Below, in pieces: positions 26,700-34,764 of a stretch of 64,000 bases of DNA. A model generated the notes under the pieces. The model searched no databases, was not told the origin of the DNA, and saw only the letters and a program-made list of their open reading frames with translations. This DNA is from Flammeovirga sp. SJP92 (lineage in GTDB: Bacteria; Bacteroidota; Bacteroidia; Cytophagales; Flammeovirgaceae). Both the position numbers and the translations under genes were made by a program. Each line of letters begins with the position of its first letter. Position 1 is the stretch's first letter. The stretch is taken from NCBI RefSeq assembly GCF_001583495.1, contig NZ_LQAQ01000060.1, positions 62,001-126,000 on the forward strand, written 5' to 3'.

Positions 26700-27284
26700 T
26701 TATTTCCTTACCAAACCCCATATCAAAAGAGGAATACCAAGAATACCTAAACCCATACAAATTTGTGTCAGTAATTTTACTCCCTCTTCTAATAACTGGA
26801 AATAATTTTCTTTTTCTCCAGCATAACTGTATTTTACTTGTATAAGATCTCCTTCTTGTTCACCCAAAACCAGCAGGCGGGCGTGTTGTTTTACTCCCTG
26901 CCATTGAATGGGTGCATTTGAAGAAGTAGTTTCTTCTAAAAGAACATGAGCAATTTCCTCTCCTCTATAAGGAGCTTCTTCAAATATCAAATGTTGAATT
27001 CCTGAAGAAGTCTGTAGTTTCAATGTTTGTAATTTTTGTTCTACAGGCTTGAACCCTCTATGCTTACCGGCACCTGTAAATTCTTCTTTTGAAGCCAAAA
27101 CAAAAAAGTGCTGCAGGGTGTCATTCTGTGACGACACTCTCCCTTCCAAAAACACTTTTCCATCTTTGTTCTCCAATGCCTCTTCTAAGTACGTTTGTTC
27201 TTTTGAAAGTTTCGGCTTCCCCACTCCATATAAGGTCAAAGCAATGACCGTGAGTAAAATGCCAATGACTACTCTGAAGTTCAT
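26700..27284 (-). CDS. Two-helix membrane protein of unknown function
   Basis: A 194-residue protein with an N-terminal transmembrane helix (about 3-21), an extracytoplasmic or cytoplasmic beta-rich middle of about 140 residues, and a C-terminal helix (about 168-190, CMGLGILGIPLLIWGL). This layout recalls TMEM43/GIDE-type proteins, but I see no diagnostic motif. It overlaps the Smr-gene stop codon by one base (TAATG), showing translational coupling. Last gene of the rnhB operon. Confidence 0.6.
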   Translation of the reverse strand: MNFRVVIGILLTVIALTLYGVGKPKLSKEQTYLEEALENKDGKVFLEGRVSSQNDTLQHFFVLASKEEFTGAGKHRGFKPVEQKLQTLKLQTSSGIQHLIFEEAPYRGEEIAHVLLEETTSSNAPIQWQGVKQHARLLVLGEQEGDLIQVKYSYAGEKENYFQLLEEGVKLLTQICMGLGILGIPLLIWGLVRK

Positions 27285-28267
27285 TATTTAAGCTTTACGT
27301 AAGTGGCACCATAACCAAACTTCTCTTTTCGAGCATCTTCAAAATATTCTACATCTGCATGCTTCGAAAGACGCTTCTGAATCTCAGTTTTCAACTTTCC
27401 AGATCCCACACCGTGAATAAAAGTGATGTGATCCATTCCACTAACAATAGCCGCATCTAATTCTTTTTCAAAATGAAGAATCTGCATACTCAATGTGCTG
27501 TTGCCCATGTTAGGATCTAAACCTAGCCTTTCCGCGTGAAGATCCACTTCTGAAGCAGGCTTTTGAAGTACTTTCTCTACCTTCTGACCTGTTTTTGAAC
27601 CAGACTCTACCAGCCCGTCCTTGATTTTGGCTACGTCTACTTCTGTGAGTGCTTTTATGTCTAATTGGAAAACATACCCATCTTTATTCATGCCAGGCAC
27701 TTCCTGCTTATTATTAAAGAAGGTCGATGCTTTGAAACGCAACTTCTTCACTAATGGCTCATGATTTACGCTTCTACCAGGGTAAAAGAATAGGGCTTGG
27801 AAAATATAAGCTGGCCACTCTTCAAAATTCTGAAGTGTAACTTGATCTGCCTTTACCTGCGTTCTTGGCATCAATGTAGAAGTGAAAATCCCTTTGTACT
27901 CACCCTTTCTATCTGAACCTAATACAAATGGAATTGTAAGGTCTGAGTTATTACAAACATACACATCTAAGATTTGATCATTTTGATGTACAAATGCAAT
28001 AAAAACGCCTCTTTCAGAAATCAGTGGTAACGCCGCCTTTGGTCTGTCTCTATGTTTTTTCTTCTGAGAAGTGGATACAATTCTATCCTCCTCTTCCACA
28101 CTTCCAAACTCTTCTGATTCTACTGTTGAAACTACAGCAAGGTCCGTAGGAATAAAATCCATTCTGAAACCATCTGTATCTTCAATCTCAATAATTCCAC
28201 CTTTTAAAGCTACAACAATACCTTCAATATCATCGTGTAAACTTCTTACTTTATCTCCAATATTCAT
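27284..28267 (-). CDS. DUF2027 and Smr domain protein (MutS2-like C-terminus)
   Basis: A 327-residue protein. N-terminal segment (1-50, MNIGDKVRSLHDDIEGIVVA) is a small beta barrel, the middle (about 90-220) is the DUF2027 region, and the C-terminal about 85 residues are an Smr domain with DLHAERLG and the nuclease-associated motif FIHGVGSGKLK. Smr domains nick or bind DNA or RNA, and recent members act on stalled ribosomes. No MutS ATPase part is present. Cytosolic: no signal or membrane segment. Next to rnhB, also a nucleic-acid enzyme, though the lipoprotein in between weakens any functional reading. Confidence 0.8.
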   Translation of the reverse strand: MNIGDKVRSLHDDIEGIVVALKGGIIEIEDTDGFRMDFIPTDLAVVSTVESEEFGSVEEEDRIVSTSQKKKHRDRPKAALPLISERGVFIAFVHQNDQILDVYVCNNSDLTIPFVLGSDRKGEYKGIFTSTLMPRTQVKADQVTLQNFEEWPAYIFQALFFYPGRSVNHEPLVKKLRFKASTFFNNKQEVPGMNKDGYVFQLDIKALTEVDVAKIKDGLVESGSKTGQKVEKVLQKPASEVDLHAERLGLDPNMGNSTLSMQILHFEKELDAAIVSGMDHITFIHGVGSGKLKTEIQKRLSKHADVEYFEDARKEKFGYGATYVKLK

Positions 28268-28270
28268 TTT

Positions 28271-28999
28271 CTAATTACTTACGTGTTCGTATAAAATAAA
28301 ATCAGGTCCGTATTGGGCTATCATTTGTGTACTTGTTGCTGAAACCACATAGAGTCCAAAACGGGTCTGTTCTAAAGAATCTTTGATGACGATAAATGAG
28401 CCATTACTCACTGGGGAAAAAGTCCCTGTAAAATTATCATCTTCACCTTCTTCACAGTCCTGTACTTTACTGATGTACTCAAAATTACCATTTCTATAAA
28501 AAACCAGCTCATCGTCTTGCAAGCACTCCGGCACAGATCTTTCCACTCCAGAAGTAACATCTATAAACTGACTATAGGCCCATCGTTTTCCTTCTGAAGA
28601 CGACATATTTCCTATAAAAGAATTCCAAATAATAACTGTTATTGAGTTTCTAAACCCAATCTCTGATGTCAAAACATCTGTTTGTGTTGCCACCAATAAG
28701 TTATTCTTCTCTGTGTTATTATTTTCGTCTTTATATTTTGCCGCTATATAATACGTCCCTTCACCAAGATTCAGGAAAAATGCTCTACCATTTTCATCAG
28801 TATAGTTTGGTCCTTGTATAGTATCAGTCTCATTGATGAAATCTTCATAATTTCCGTAAAGTGTAACCTCACAACCTTGAACAAGATCACCAGTTTCATC
28901 TCTGATCAGCACATACAAATCGCCATAAGGTGTAGGAACCTCACACTGCAGACTCAATGCAATGACAATGAAAAGTAGAAATGCTTTGAAATACCTCAT
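28271..28999 (-). CDS. Lipoprotein with carboxypeptidase-regulatory-like and lipocalin-like regions
   Basis: A 242-residue predicted lipoprotein (LSLQC). Residues about 27-100 form a carboxypeptidase-regulatory-like/Ig sandwich ([35 protein letters not shown]). The rest resembles lipocalin-like domains of Bacteroidota ([36 protein letters not shown]). Four-base overlap (ATGA) with rnhB upstream and 3 bases before the Smr gene. Function unknown. Confidence 0.65.
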   Translation of the reverse strand: MRYFKAFLLFIVIALSLQCEVPTPYGDLYVLIRDETGDLVQGCEVTLYGNYEDFINETDTIQGPNYTDENGRAFFLNLGEGTYYIAAKYKDENNNTEKNNLLVATQTDVLTSEIGFRNSITVIIWNSFIGNMSSSEGKRWAYSQFIDVTSGVERSVPECLQDDELVFYRNGNFEYISKVQDCEEGEDDNFTGTFSPVSNGSFIVIKDSLEQTRFGLYVVSATSTQMIAQYGPDFILYEHVSN

Positions 29000-29598
29000 G
29001 AAAAGTCAATGGTTTTCTGTTCTGGTAACAATTTAAAAGAATTTCTATGCCAAGGTGTTGTACCATATTTAGCAATAGCTTCTCTGTGTTTTTTGGTAGG
29101 ATAGCCCGCATTCTGTTCCCATCCGTACTGAGGGAATTCTTCTGACAATTTCGTCATCAATTCATCACGATGTGTTTTGGCTAAAATAGATGCGGCTGCA
29201 ATACTTAAGTACTTCCCATCTCCTTTCACAATACACTCATGCTCAATTCCTTTGTAAGGTCTGAACCTGTTTCCATCAATCAACAACAACTCTGGCTTCT
29301 TTTCTATACCATCAATACAACGATGCATTGCAGTAAAAGAAGCTTGAAGAATGTTGATTTTATCTATTTCTTCTGCTTGTACTTCTACAACTTCATAGGC
29401 AATTGCTTCCTTCATGATCACGGCTCTCAATGCCTCTCTTTTCTTTGCAGAAAGTTTTTTAGAGTCATTCAAATCAGGATGCGAAAAATCTTTTGGCAAT
29501 ATCACTGCCGCCGCTACAACGGGTCCTGCCAAACATCCTCTTCCTGCTTCATCTAACCCTGCTTCTATCTTATCTTCTGTAAAACTTGATGCTAACAT
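28996..29598 (-). CDS. rnhB: Ribonuclease HII
   Basis: A 200-residue enzyme of usual length. Catalytic acidic residues are visible in [15 protein letters not shown] (D16, E17), LLLIDGNRF (about D106) and [12 protein letters not shown] (about D142). It removes RNA from RNA-DNA hybrids, including single ribonucleotides in DNA. First gene of a four-gene operon. Confidence 0.95.
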   Translation of the reverse strand: MLASSFTEDKIEAGLDEAGRGCLAGPVVAAAVILPKDFSHPDLNDSKKLSAKKREALRAVIMKEAIAYEVVEVQAEEIDKINILQASFTAMHRCIDGIEKKPELLLIDGNRFRPYKGIEHECIVKGDGKYLSIAAASILAKTHRDELMTKLSEEFPQYGWEQNAGYPTKKHREAIAKYGTTPWHRNSFKLLPEQKTIDFS

Positions 29599-29663
29599 CT
29601 TTTCTTTCTATTTATTCCTCCCAACGCTTTCTTGCGAATTTAAAAGTTATTTAAGGATAAAAA

Positions 29664-29694
29664 AAGAGTGAAACAAATCAAACGTTTCACTCTT
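29664..29694 (-). terminator. Terminator downstream of the TlpA-like gene (bidirectional shape)
   Basis: An 11-base perfect stem (AAGAGTGAAAC / GTTTCACTCTT) with a 9-base loop; the minus strand continues with seven T. It ends the transcript of the gene at 29721-30935. Confidence 0.75.
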
Positions 29695-29720
29695 CCTTTT
29701 GAATGCTGTTTTATTACGTA

Positions 29721-30935
29721 TTATTCTTGAATCAATTCATCAATTAATGATGTAAATTCACTCACATAATCCTCATAATAATGGCCAGTAGATGGTCCTG
29801 AAAAACCCGTATGGATTTGTGCCACTTCGCCTTTTTTATTCAATACAATTGATGTTGGAAATGACATCACCTTATTCAACATTGGTAATGCCTGGGCAGT
29901 TTGTTTTGGTGTTCCTGCATAAACAACCTCATAACTAATATCAAGCTTTTCTTTCATTCTGTTAATACGCTTGTAAGCTTTCTCAGCCTCAGAAGATCGT
30001 TCGAATGAAAGACCTACAATTTCTAATCCTTTTGCTTTGTATCTGTCATACAATGGAACAAAGAATTTAGCCTCATCTAGACAGTTTGGACACCAAGATC
30101 CCATAATCTGTACGATAACTACCTTGTCCTTGTACTCAGGATTTTCTAATGAGATGGTCTTACCTTCTTGGTTTTTGAAAGAGAAAGCAAACTTGTCAAA
30201 TCCCTCTTTCAGATAAGTCAAGGTAGTTGGGTCTGGTAAAGCGGCGCGTGGATCATTGATACCCACCCAGTCTTCTGTTCTAGATTTTCCAGACCACATT
30301 TTACCGTTTACGATGGTATTTCCCTCCAATTCTCCTTCAAATCTTAAAATGTGGACACCATCAAAAGATGATAAAAACATCTTATTGCCACTGACACTGC
30401 CTTCTAAGAATCTATAATCACCTGTTGCTGTTAGGAAAGTTCCTGTCAGGTAATCCTCATGTTGGTTAAAAAGACCTATAGCGTCTGTTTTTCCTAATTT
30501 CACGGCATAGGTACCTGTGAAATCTACTGTTGGTTTTGCTCCTTTAGGAAAACGTTTTTCTCCTCCTTTTTTTGCTTGGAAAGGAAGTCTGTAAGCACCG
30601 TTTCTCACAAATTGCCCGTTGATCGTTTCTGCTCCTACTTTTACAACCAATTCTGCTTCATAAATTAATAATGGAATGTGCAATGAATCATTTTCATAAA
30701 ACACTTCATCCAAAACCATTCTTTCATCTCCATTAATAACGGTCCAAACTTGCTTGTCCCCGCTTCCTTTAATGGTAAGGTAAAACGGTATGTCTTTTTG
30801 ATGCGTATTTGTAATAGTTGCTCTCCATTTGGTCACCGCTACTTCTTCTTTCACAGTGTTGTCTTTCGCCTTATCGCAAGAAAAAATTAAAAGATTGATA
30901 GCGATTAGATAAAATAGAATGTCTCTGATAATCAT
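29721..30935 (-). CDS. TlpA/ResA-type thioredoxin-fold lipoprotein
   Basis: The ATG at 30935 is chosen because it opens a lipoprotein signal (MIIRDILFYLIAINLLIFSC); the frame continues 12 codons upstream. The 404-residue protein has a 225-residue beta-rich N-terminal part with several GxY/TGT repeats, then an AhpC/TSA-type thioredoxin domain (about 250-395). The redox site is GSWCPNCLDE and the cis-Pro segment is MSFPTSIVLNK. Likely a membrane-tethered periplasmic thiol-disulfide reductase. It is a single-gene transcript with a hairpin on each side. Confidence 0.83.
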   Translation of the reverse strand: MIIRDILFYLIAINLLIFSCDKAKDNTVKEEVAVTKWRATITNTHQKDIPFYLTIKGSGDKQVWTVINGDERMVLDEVFYENDSLHIPLLIYEAELVVKVGAETINGQFVRNGAYRLPFQAKKGGEKRFPKGAKPTVDFTGTYAVKLGKTDAIGLFNQHEDYLTGTFLTATGDYRFLEGSVSGNKMFLSSFDGVHILRFEGELEGNTIVNGKMWSGKSRTEDWVGINDPRAALPDPTTLTYLKEGFDKFAFSFKNQEGKTISLENPEYKDKVVIVQIMGSWCPNCLDEAKFFVPLYDRYKAKGLEIVGLSFERSSEAEKAYKRINRMKEKLDISYEVVYAGTPKQTAQALPMLNKVMSFPTSIVLNKKGEVAQIHTGFSGPSTGHYYEDYVSEFTSLIDELIQE

Positions 30936-30964
30936 AAAAAATGGTTTGTTAATTAGATTTAGAT

Positions 30965-31056
30965 AACACAAACTAGATCAATAAATGTACCTAGTTTGTG
31001 TTGTTTTTTTATAGGTAGTTCTAAATCAGAAATTTCTTCTGACATTTCTGACTTAG
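30965..31056. promoter_or_regulatory. Two consecutive stem-loops between the TlpA-like and ABC ATPase genes
   Basis: The first is a 12-base perfect stem (30965-30976 with 30991-31002) followed on the plus strand by GTTTTTTT, so it terminates plus-strand transcription although no plus-strand gene lies upstream. The second (31021-31033 with 31044-31056) is a 13-base stem whose single mismatch becomes G-U in minus-strand RNA. They lie just after the ABC ATPase gene, so the second could protect its mRNA 3' end. Confidence 0.5.
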
Positions 31057-31108
31057 TACTTCAAAAAATTCAGTTAAGACTAATAGATCGTTGAACAGCG
31101 GAAAGGAA

Positions 31109-32125
31109 TTAACCTTCTAATTTCCACCAATCTATATTCGATTTCATTGCTATGCCTTTTTTATCGCCGATATGATAAGTGGCAAAACTATCATGGTGCA
31201 CCCACAATTTACTTCCTTCATCCACTTCCCACTCTCCATAACTTGCATTGCCAAAGTAATCAATATGACGAAGAACTGCTGTATGACTAGCGGTATTTTC
31301 CTCCACCATTTCCAACCACTCTGGTCTAGCCATATATTTACCTTCAGGTTTTTCGATATCTAACTTCTTCAACTCATCTGCCTCAATCACATTACAGTGA
31401 GGAAAGAAATGAGCGGCATATTTATTTTTTGGCTGCTTGTAAATTTCTTCTGGAGTGGCAATCTGAATCAGCTTACCTCTAGACATCACACCTATTCTAT
31501 CAGACATTGCCAAAGCATCGTGGGTATCGTGGGTTACGAACACAACAGAGATATTAGCTTCAATAGCAATATTTTTCACCATTCTTCTCAAGTCACTACG
31601 CAAAGCCATATCAAGGTGTGAGAAGGGTTCATCGAGTAAAAGAATTGGAGGTTCATTTGCAATTGCTCTCGCAATGGCCACTCTTTGCTTTTGCCCTCCT
31701 GACAATTCTTTAGGACGAGTATCCCTGTACTCCTCCAATTGACAGATACGTAAAAGTTCGTTTAATCTATATTCCTGATATTCCTTTGTGGTTCTACGGA
31801 TAGGGTATTTGATATTATCAGCCACCGTTTGATGATTGAACAAGTTGTAATCCTGCTCTACTAAAGCAATTTTATCATGCCCTGCCAATAAGCGTTCATG
31901 TGGCCCCAAGATCCTTTCGCCATGTACATAGGCGGCCCCATCATCAGGTCTCATTTGTCCTGAAAGTAATTTTAAAGTTGTTGTTTTTCCACAACCACTT
32001 CTTCCAATCAGTGCAAAAACTTCCCCTTCTTTTACATCAAAGGACAGCTGATTGACAGCTAATTTCCCTTCTTCATAAGATTTAGAAAAGTTTTCGACTC
32101 TTAGTATAGTTTTTCTTTTTGACAT
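31109..32125 (-). CDS. ABC transporter ATP-binding protein (FbpC/PotA-like), no adjacent permease
   Basis: Start taken at the ATG at 32125 (MSKRKTILRVENFSKSY); the frame continues 7 codons upstream. The 338-residue ATPase has Walker A GRSGCGKTT (41-49), Q-loop Q91, signature LSGGQKQR (141-148), Walker B ILLLDEP (161-167) and H-loop VTHDTHDA (about 195-202). A C-terminal extension of about 100 residues resembles a TOBE-type regulatory domain. It belongs to the importer group for iron, polyamines or similar, but no permease or binding-protein gene is nearby, so its partner is encoded elsewhere or it has another role. Confidence 0.83.
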   Translation of the reverse strand: MSKRKTILRVENFSKSYEEGKLAVNQLSFDVKEGEVFALIGRSGCGKTTTLKLLSGQMRPDDGAAYVHGERILGPHERLLAGHDKIALVEQDYNLFNHQTVADNIKYPIRRTTKEYQEYRLNELLRICQLEEYRDTRPKELSGGQKQRVAIARAIANEPPILLLDEPFSHLDMALRSDLRRMVKNIAIEANISVVFVTHDTHDALAMSDRIGVMSRGKLIQIATPEEIYKQPKNKYAAHFFPHCNVIEADELKKLDIEKPEGKYMARPEWLEMVEENTASHTAVLRHIDYFGNASYGEWEVDEGSKLWVHHDSFATYHIGDKKGIAMKSNIDWWKLEG

Positions 32126-32205
32126 ATAATTTTCGTGTTCTGCCACAAAAATAACTGAATATTTATAAACCGTAGAATTTCTATGGTAATTGTATAATGA
32201 AAAAA

Positions 32206-32233
32206 GGCGAAAAGTGTTTTAACATCTTTCGCC
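32206..32233 (-). terminator. Terminator of the histidine kinase gene
   Basis: Stem GGCGAAA / TTTCGCC with a 14-base loop; the minus strand then reads TTTTTT. It lies 34 bases after the kinase stop codon and before the ABC gene. Confidence 0.75.
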
Positions 32234-32266
32234 GTCTTGATTGTAAAAAGTAAATAATGAGTGAAA

Positions 32267-33394
32267 TTAATCTTTTGGTATAGTGAAATAAAAACAGCTG
32301 CCTTCTGTATCATTTCTTTCTACCCATATTCTCCCTTCATGAAGATCCACAATTTTCTTGCATTGTGCTAAGCCAATTCCTGTTCCTTTGAACTTATCGT
32401 TCGCTCTCTTAAAGAAGGAGAAAATTTTATGTTTATTTTCTAAATTAATACCAATTCCATTGTCCTGTACATAAAACAGCCATGCCCGACTTTTGTCAAT
32501 TGCCCCCACTTTTATGATGGGCTGTTGGTCTTCTTTCTGAAATTTAATTGCATTACCGATAAGGTTTTGCAAAAGCATATGAAACTCCACTGCATAGCCA
32601 TTTATAACAGGTAAATCCGCCTGATGAATAACGACATCACTATGTGCAATCTCCAATGTAAAATCCTCTAATACATTGTCTAGAATAGTACTTGTATCGA
32701 TATTTTCTTTTTCGCTCTTGATTCCTAACTGACTAAATTCCAATATTGTATCAATCAAACGACCCATTCTACCAACACTTTGGTTGATATAACCGAAGTA
32801 AGTACTCCAAGTTTCTGGAATTTCAGTATCACAGTCTTCTTCCATCAACTGCAAAACTCCTTTGATATTCCTCAACGGGGTATTAAGGTCATGCGAAACG
32901 ATATACGCAAACTGTTCTAATTCCTTATTCTTCTGTGCTAATTCTTTTAATTTCTGATTCAACAGTTCATTAGACTTCTTTAGTGAAGATTCCAGCTCCT
33001 TGATCTTCGTTATGTCCCTCCAACAAGAATTACTGTATAATATTTCCCCTTTATTATTCCTAACGGCTTTGGCACTTAATAAAACAGGAAATGTACTTCC
33101 ATCTTTCTTCCTGACCAACAATTCTTCATTTTCAACTTCTCCACCTTCTAAAAAACTCTGAAATAAGCCTCTTACTTTATTATGACAAGAAATATCATAA
33201 AGATCGAAAATAGTTTTGCCAATTACTTCTTTAGTACTATATCCTAGAGTATGTGATAATGTAAAGTTGCAGGTAATTAATTTTTTGGTTTTCGGACATA
33301 TAGACATGAACATTTCTGGAGACTCATGATAAAGAATCTCATGAGAATTATAAGGGTCACGTAGGTTAGTTTTTTCTATTTCATGTAATTTCAT
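32267..33394 (-). CDS. Cytosolic PAS-domain sensor histidine kinase
   Basis: A 375-residue kinase without signal or membrane segment. A PAS domain lies at about 25-135 (FMSICPKTKKLITCNFTLSH), then a short coiled coil (135-162). The HisKA box is SHDLNTPLRNIKG with H168, followed by HATPase_c with N-box LLQNLIGNAIKF (N277/N281), G1 DNGIGI and G2 GTGIGLAQ. The sequence NTPLRN after the His is the variant common in phytochrome-like and PAS kinases. No response regulator is adjacent, so it is an orphan kinase. The signal sensed by PAS is unknown. Confidence 0.88.
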   Translation of the reverse strand: MKLHEIEKTNLRDPYNSHEILYHESPEMFMSICPKTKKLITCNFTLSHTLGYSTKEVIGKTIFDLYDISCHNKVRGLFQSFLEGGEVENEELLVRKKDGSTFPVLLSAKAVRNNKGEILYSNSCWRDITKIKELESSLKKSNELLNQKLKELAQKNKELEQFAYIVSHDLNTPLRNIKGVLQLMEEDCDTEIPETWSTYFGYINQSVGRMGRLIDTILEFSQLGIKSEKENIDTSTILDNVLEDFTLEIAHSDVVIHQADLPVINGYAVEFHMLLQNLIGNAIKFQKEDQQPIIKVGAIDKSRAWLFYVQDNGIGINLENKHKIFSFFKRANDKFKGTGIGLAQCKKIVDLHEGRIWVERNDTEGSCFYFTIPKD

Positions 33395-33742
33395 TCTACT
33401 CTTTAATTAAATTGGCGAGTTCATCTTATCCAATTTAAGGATATGATTTTCAAGTCTTTTACAATTATCGGAATATTACAATAGAATCATATATTATTGA
33501 AACCAAATGTGCGTTGAATATTTTATTTTGCGGTTTCTACAAAACGCTATATTGAGTTGAAGCTTTATACAGTAGTGTTTCATTTTATATCAATAAAATT
33601 TAAACAAAATTGTATTCAAGCAAGAATGGAAAGAATACTTCATTCCTGTAACACTATATCCTAAAAGGATCTATTTTAGGAGTACACTTCTGTAAGCTTT
33701 TTTTTACTCAACTTTAAATCTGTTTATTAAAATCCAAAAACA
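33395..33742. other. Divergent intergenic region
   Basis: About 350 AT-rich bases between the minus-strand kinase and the plus-strand SnoaL-like gene. A small hairpin (CCTAAAA / TTTTAGG, 33660-33680) precedes the plus-strand gene. No promoter box matches the Bacteroidota consensus well, and no RNA gene was seen. Confidence 0.5.
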
Positions 33743-34525
33743 ATGGGACAAAAATTAGACAATGCTATTGGCTTGTACATGGAAGGGATCAATCAAGGAA
33801 AGCCCCGTGAAGCCATCGAAAAATTCACCGGAGAACGTTACACTCAACATTCAACAGGTGTGGCAGATGGGAAAGAAGGATTTATTGAGTTTTTTATTCC
33901 TTTTCTGAAAAGAAACCCCATCAGAGATATTCAAGTAATCAGAACAATTGAAGATGGACAGTATGTCTTTGTACATGTACACCAAAACCTCAATAATGGC
34001 GAATGGTACTATGTAACAGCAGATATTTTTGACACTTCTGCTGATGATAAAATCATTGAACATTGGGATGTTATACAGGAAGAAGTGAAAGAAACCGTTT
34101 CTGGAAGGTCTATGGTAGATGGTGCTACGGAAATTGAAGATGAAGATAAAACGGAAGAGAATAGAAAACTTATTACAGGGTTTGTGAATGAAGTATTGAT
34201 AGGAGGAGCGTTTGATAAAGTAACAGATTTTATCTCCACAGAAGAGTACTTACAGCATAATCCTGCTGTGGGTGACGGCTTGGAAGGATTTGGAAAATTT
34301 GCACAAGATTTGGCAGCAGCAGGAAAAGCTATGAAATATGAACAGGTATACAAAACACTTGTACAAGGCAATTTTGCCGCTACTTTGTCTCATGTAAAAC
34401 TAGGGGATGAAGATTGGTGTATTATTGATATTTTCAGAGTGAAGAATGGAAAAATTGTTGAGCATTGGGATGTTCAAGAAAAAATTGGTCCTAAAGAAAC
34501 TTGGAATAATTCAGGCAAGTTTTAA
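33743..34525 (+). CDS. Tandem SnoaL-like (NTF2-fold) protein
   Basis: A 260-residue cytosolic protein made of two copies of a SnoaL/NTF2-like domain (about 1-115 and 140-250), joined by an acidic linker (EIEDEDKTEE). Each half shows the family pattern: F..ERYTQHSTGVADG.EGF / YLQHNPAVGDGLEGF, then DIF....KIIEHWDV / DIFRVKNGKIVEHWDV. Single-domain relatives are predicted aldol-type isomerases or binding proteins; the substrate is unknown. It stands alone on the plus strand with its own terminator. Confidence 0.8.
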   Translation: MGQKLDNAIGLYMEGINQGKPREAIEKFTGERYTQHSTGVADGKEGFIEFFIPFLKRNPIRDIQVIRTIEDGQYVFVHVHQNLNNGEWYYVTADIFDTSADDKIIEHWDVIQEEVKETVSGRSMVDGATEIEDEDKTEENRKLITGFVNEVLIGGAFDKVTDFISTEEYLQHNPAVGDGLEGFGKFAQDLAAAGKAMKYEQVYKTLVQGNFAATLSHVKLGDEDWCIIDIFRVKNGKIVEHWDVQEKIGPKETWNNSGKF

Positions 34526-34536
34526 AAATTATATTT

Positions 34537-34563
34537 GGCTGTCTCTCGTAGTGACAGACAGCC
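34537..34563 (+). terminator. Terminator of the SnoaL-like gene
   Basis: Stem GGCTGTCT / AGACAGCC with an 11-base loop, 11 bases after the stop codon; the plus strand continues ATCTTGTTTTC. Confidence 0.6.
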
Positions 34564-34692
34564 ATCTTGTTTTCTTCCTATTCCAGGCATCTATCATCAA
34601 GAATAAATCAATATAAACACCTAACTAACAATAGATTAAGTATTTCAAATAATAAACAGCGAATAACGATTATAATAACTTCTTTATAAAAA

Positions 34693-34729
34693 TTCCTTCT
34701 TCATTTAAGCATCTTAAACAAAGAAGGAA
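34693..34729 (-). terminator. Terminator of the secreted endonuclease I gene
   Basis: Stem TTCCTTCTT / AAGAAGGAA around a smaller inner repeat, followed on the minus strand by TTTTTAT. It lies 35 bases after the stop codon. Confidence 0.65.
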
Positions 34730-34764
34730 TAAAGTGTCAACCTATCACCAAATAGTTTAATTAA

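Noticed and set aside
34009-34371. 120-codon minus-strand frame inside the SnoaL-like gene
   Set aside because: Serine-, cysteine- and proline-rich translation typical of an antisense shadow; the plus-strand protein has clear domain repeats and a terminator.
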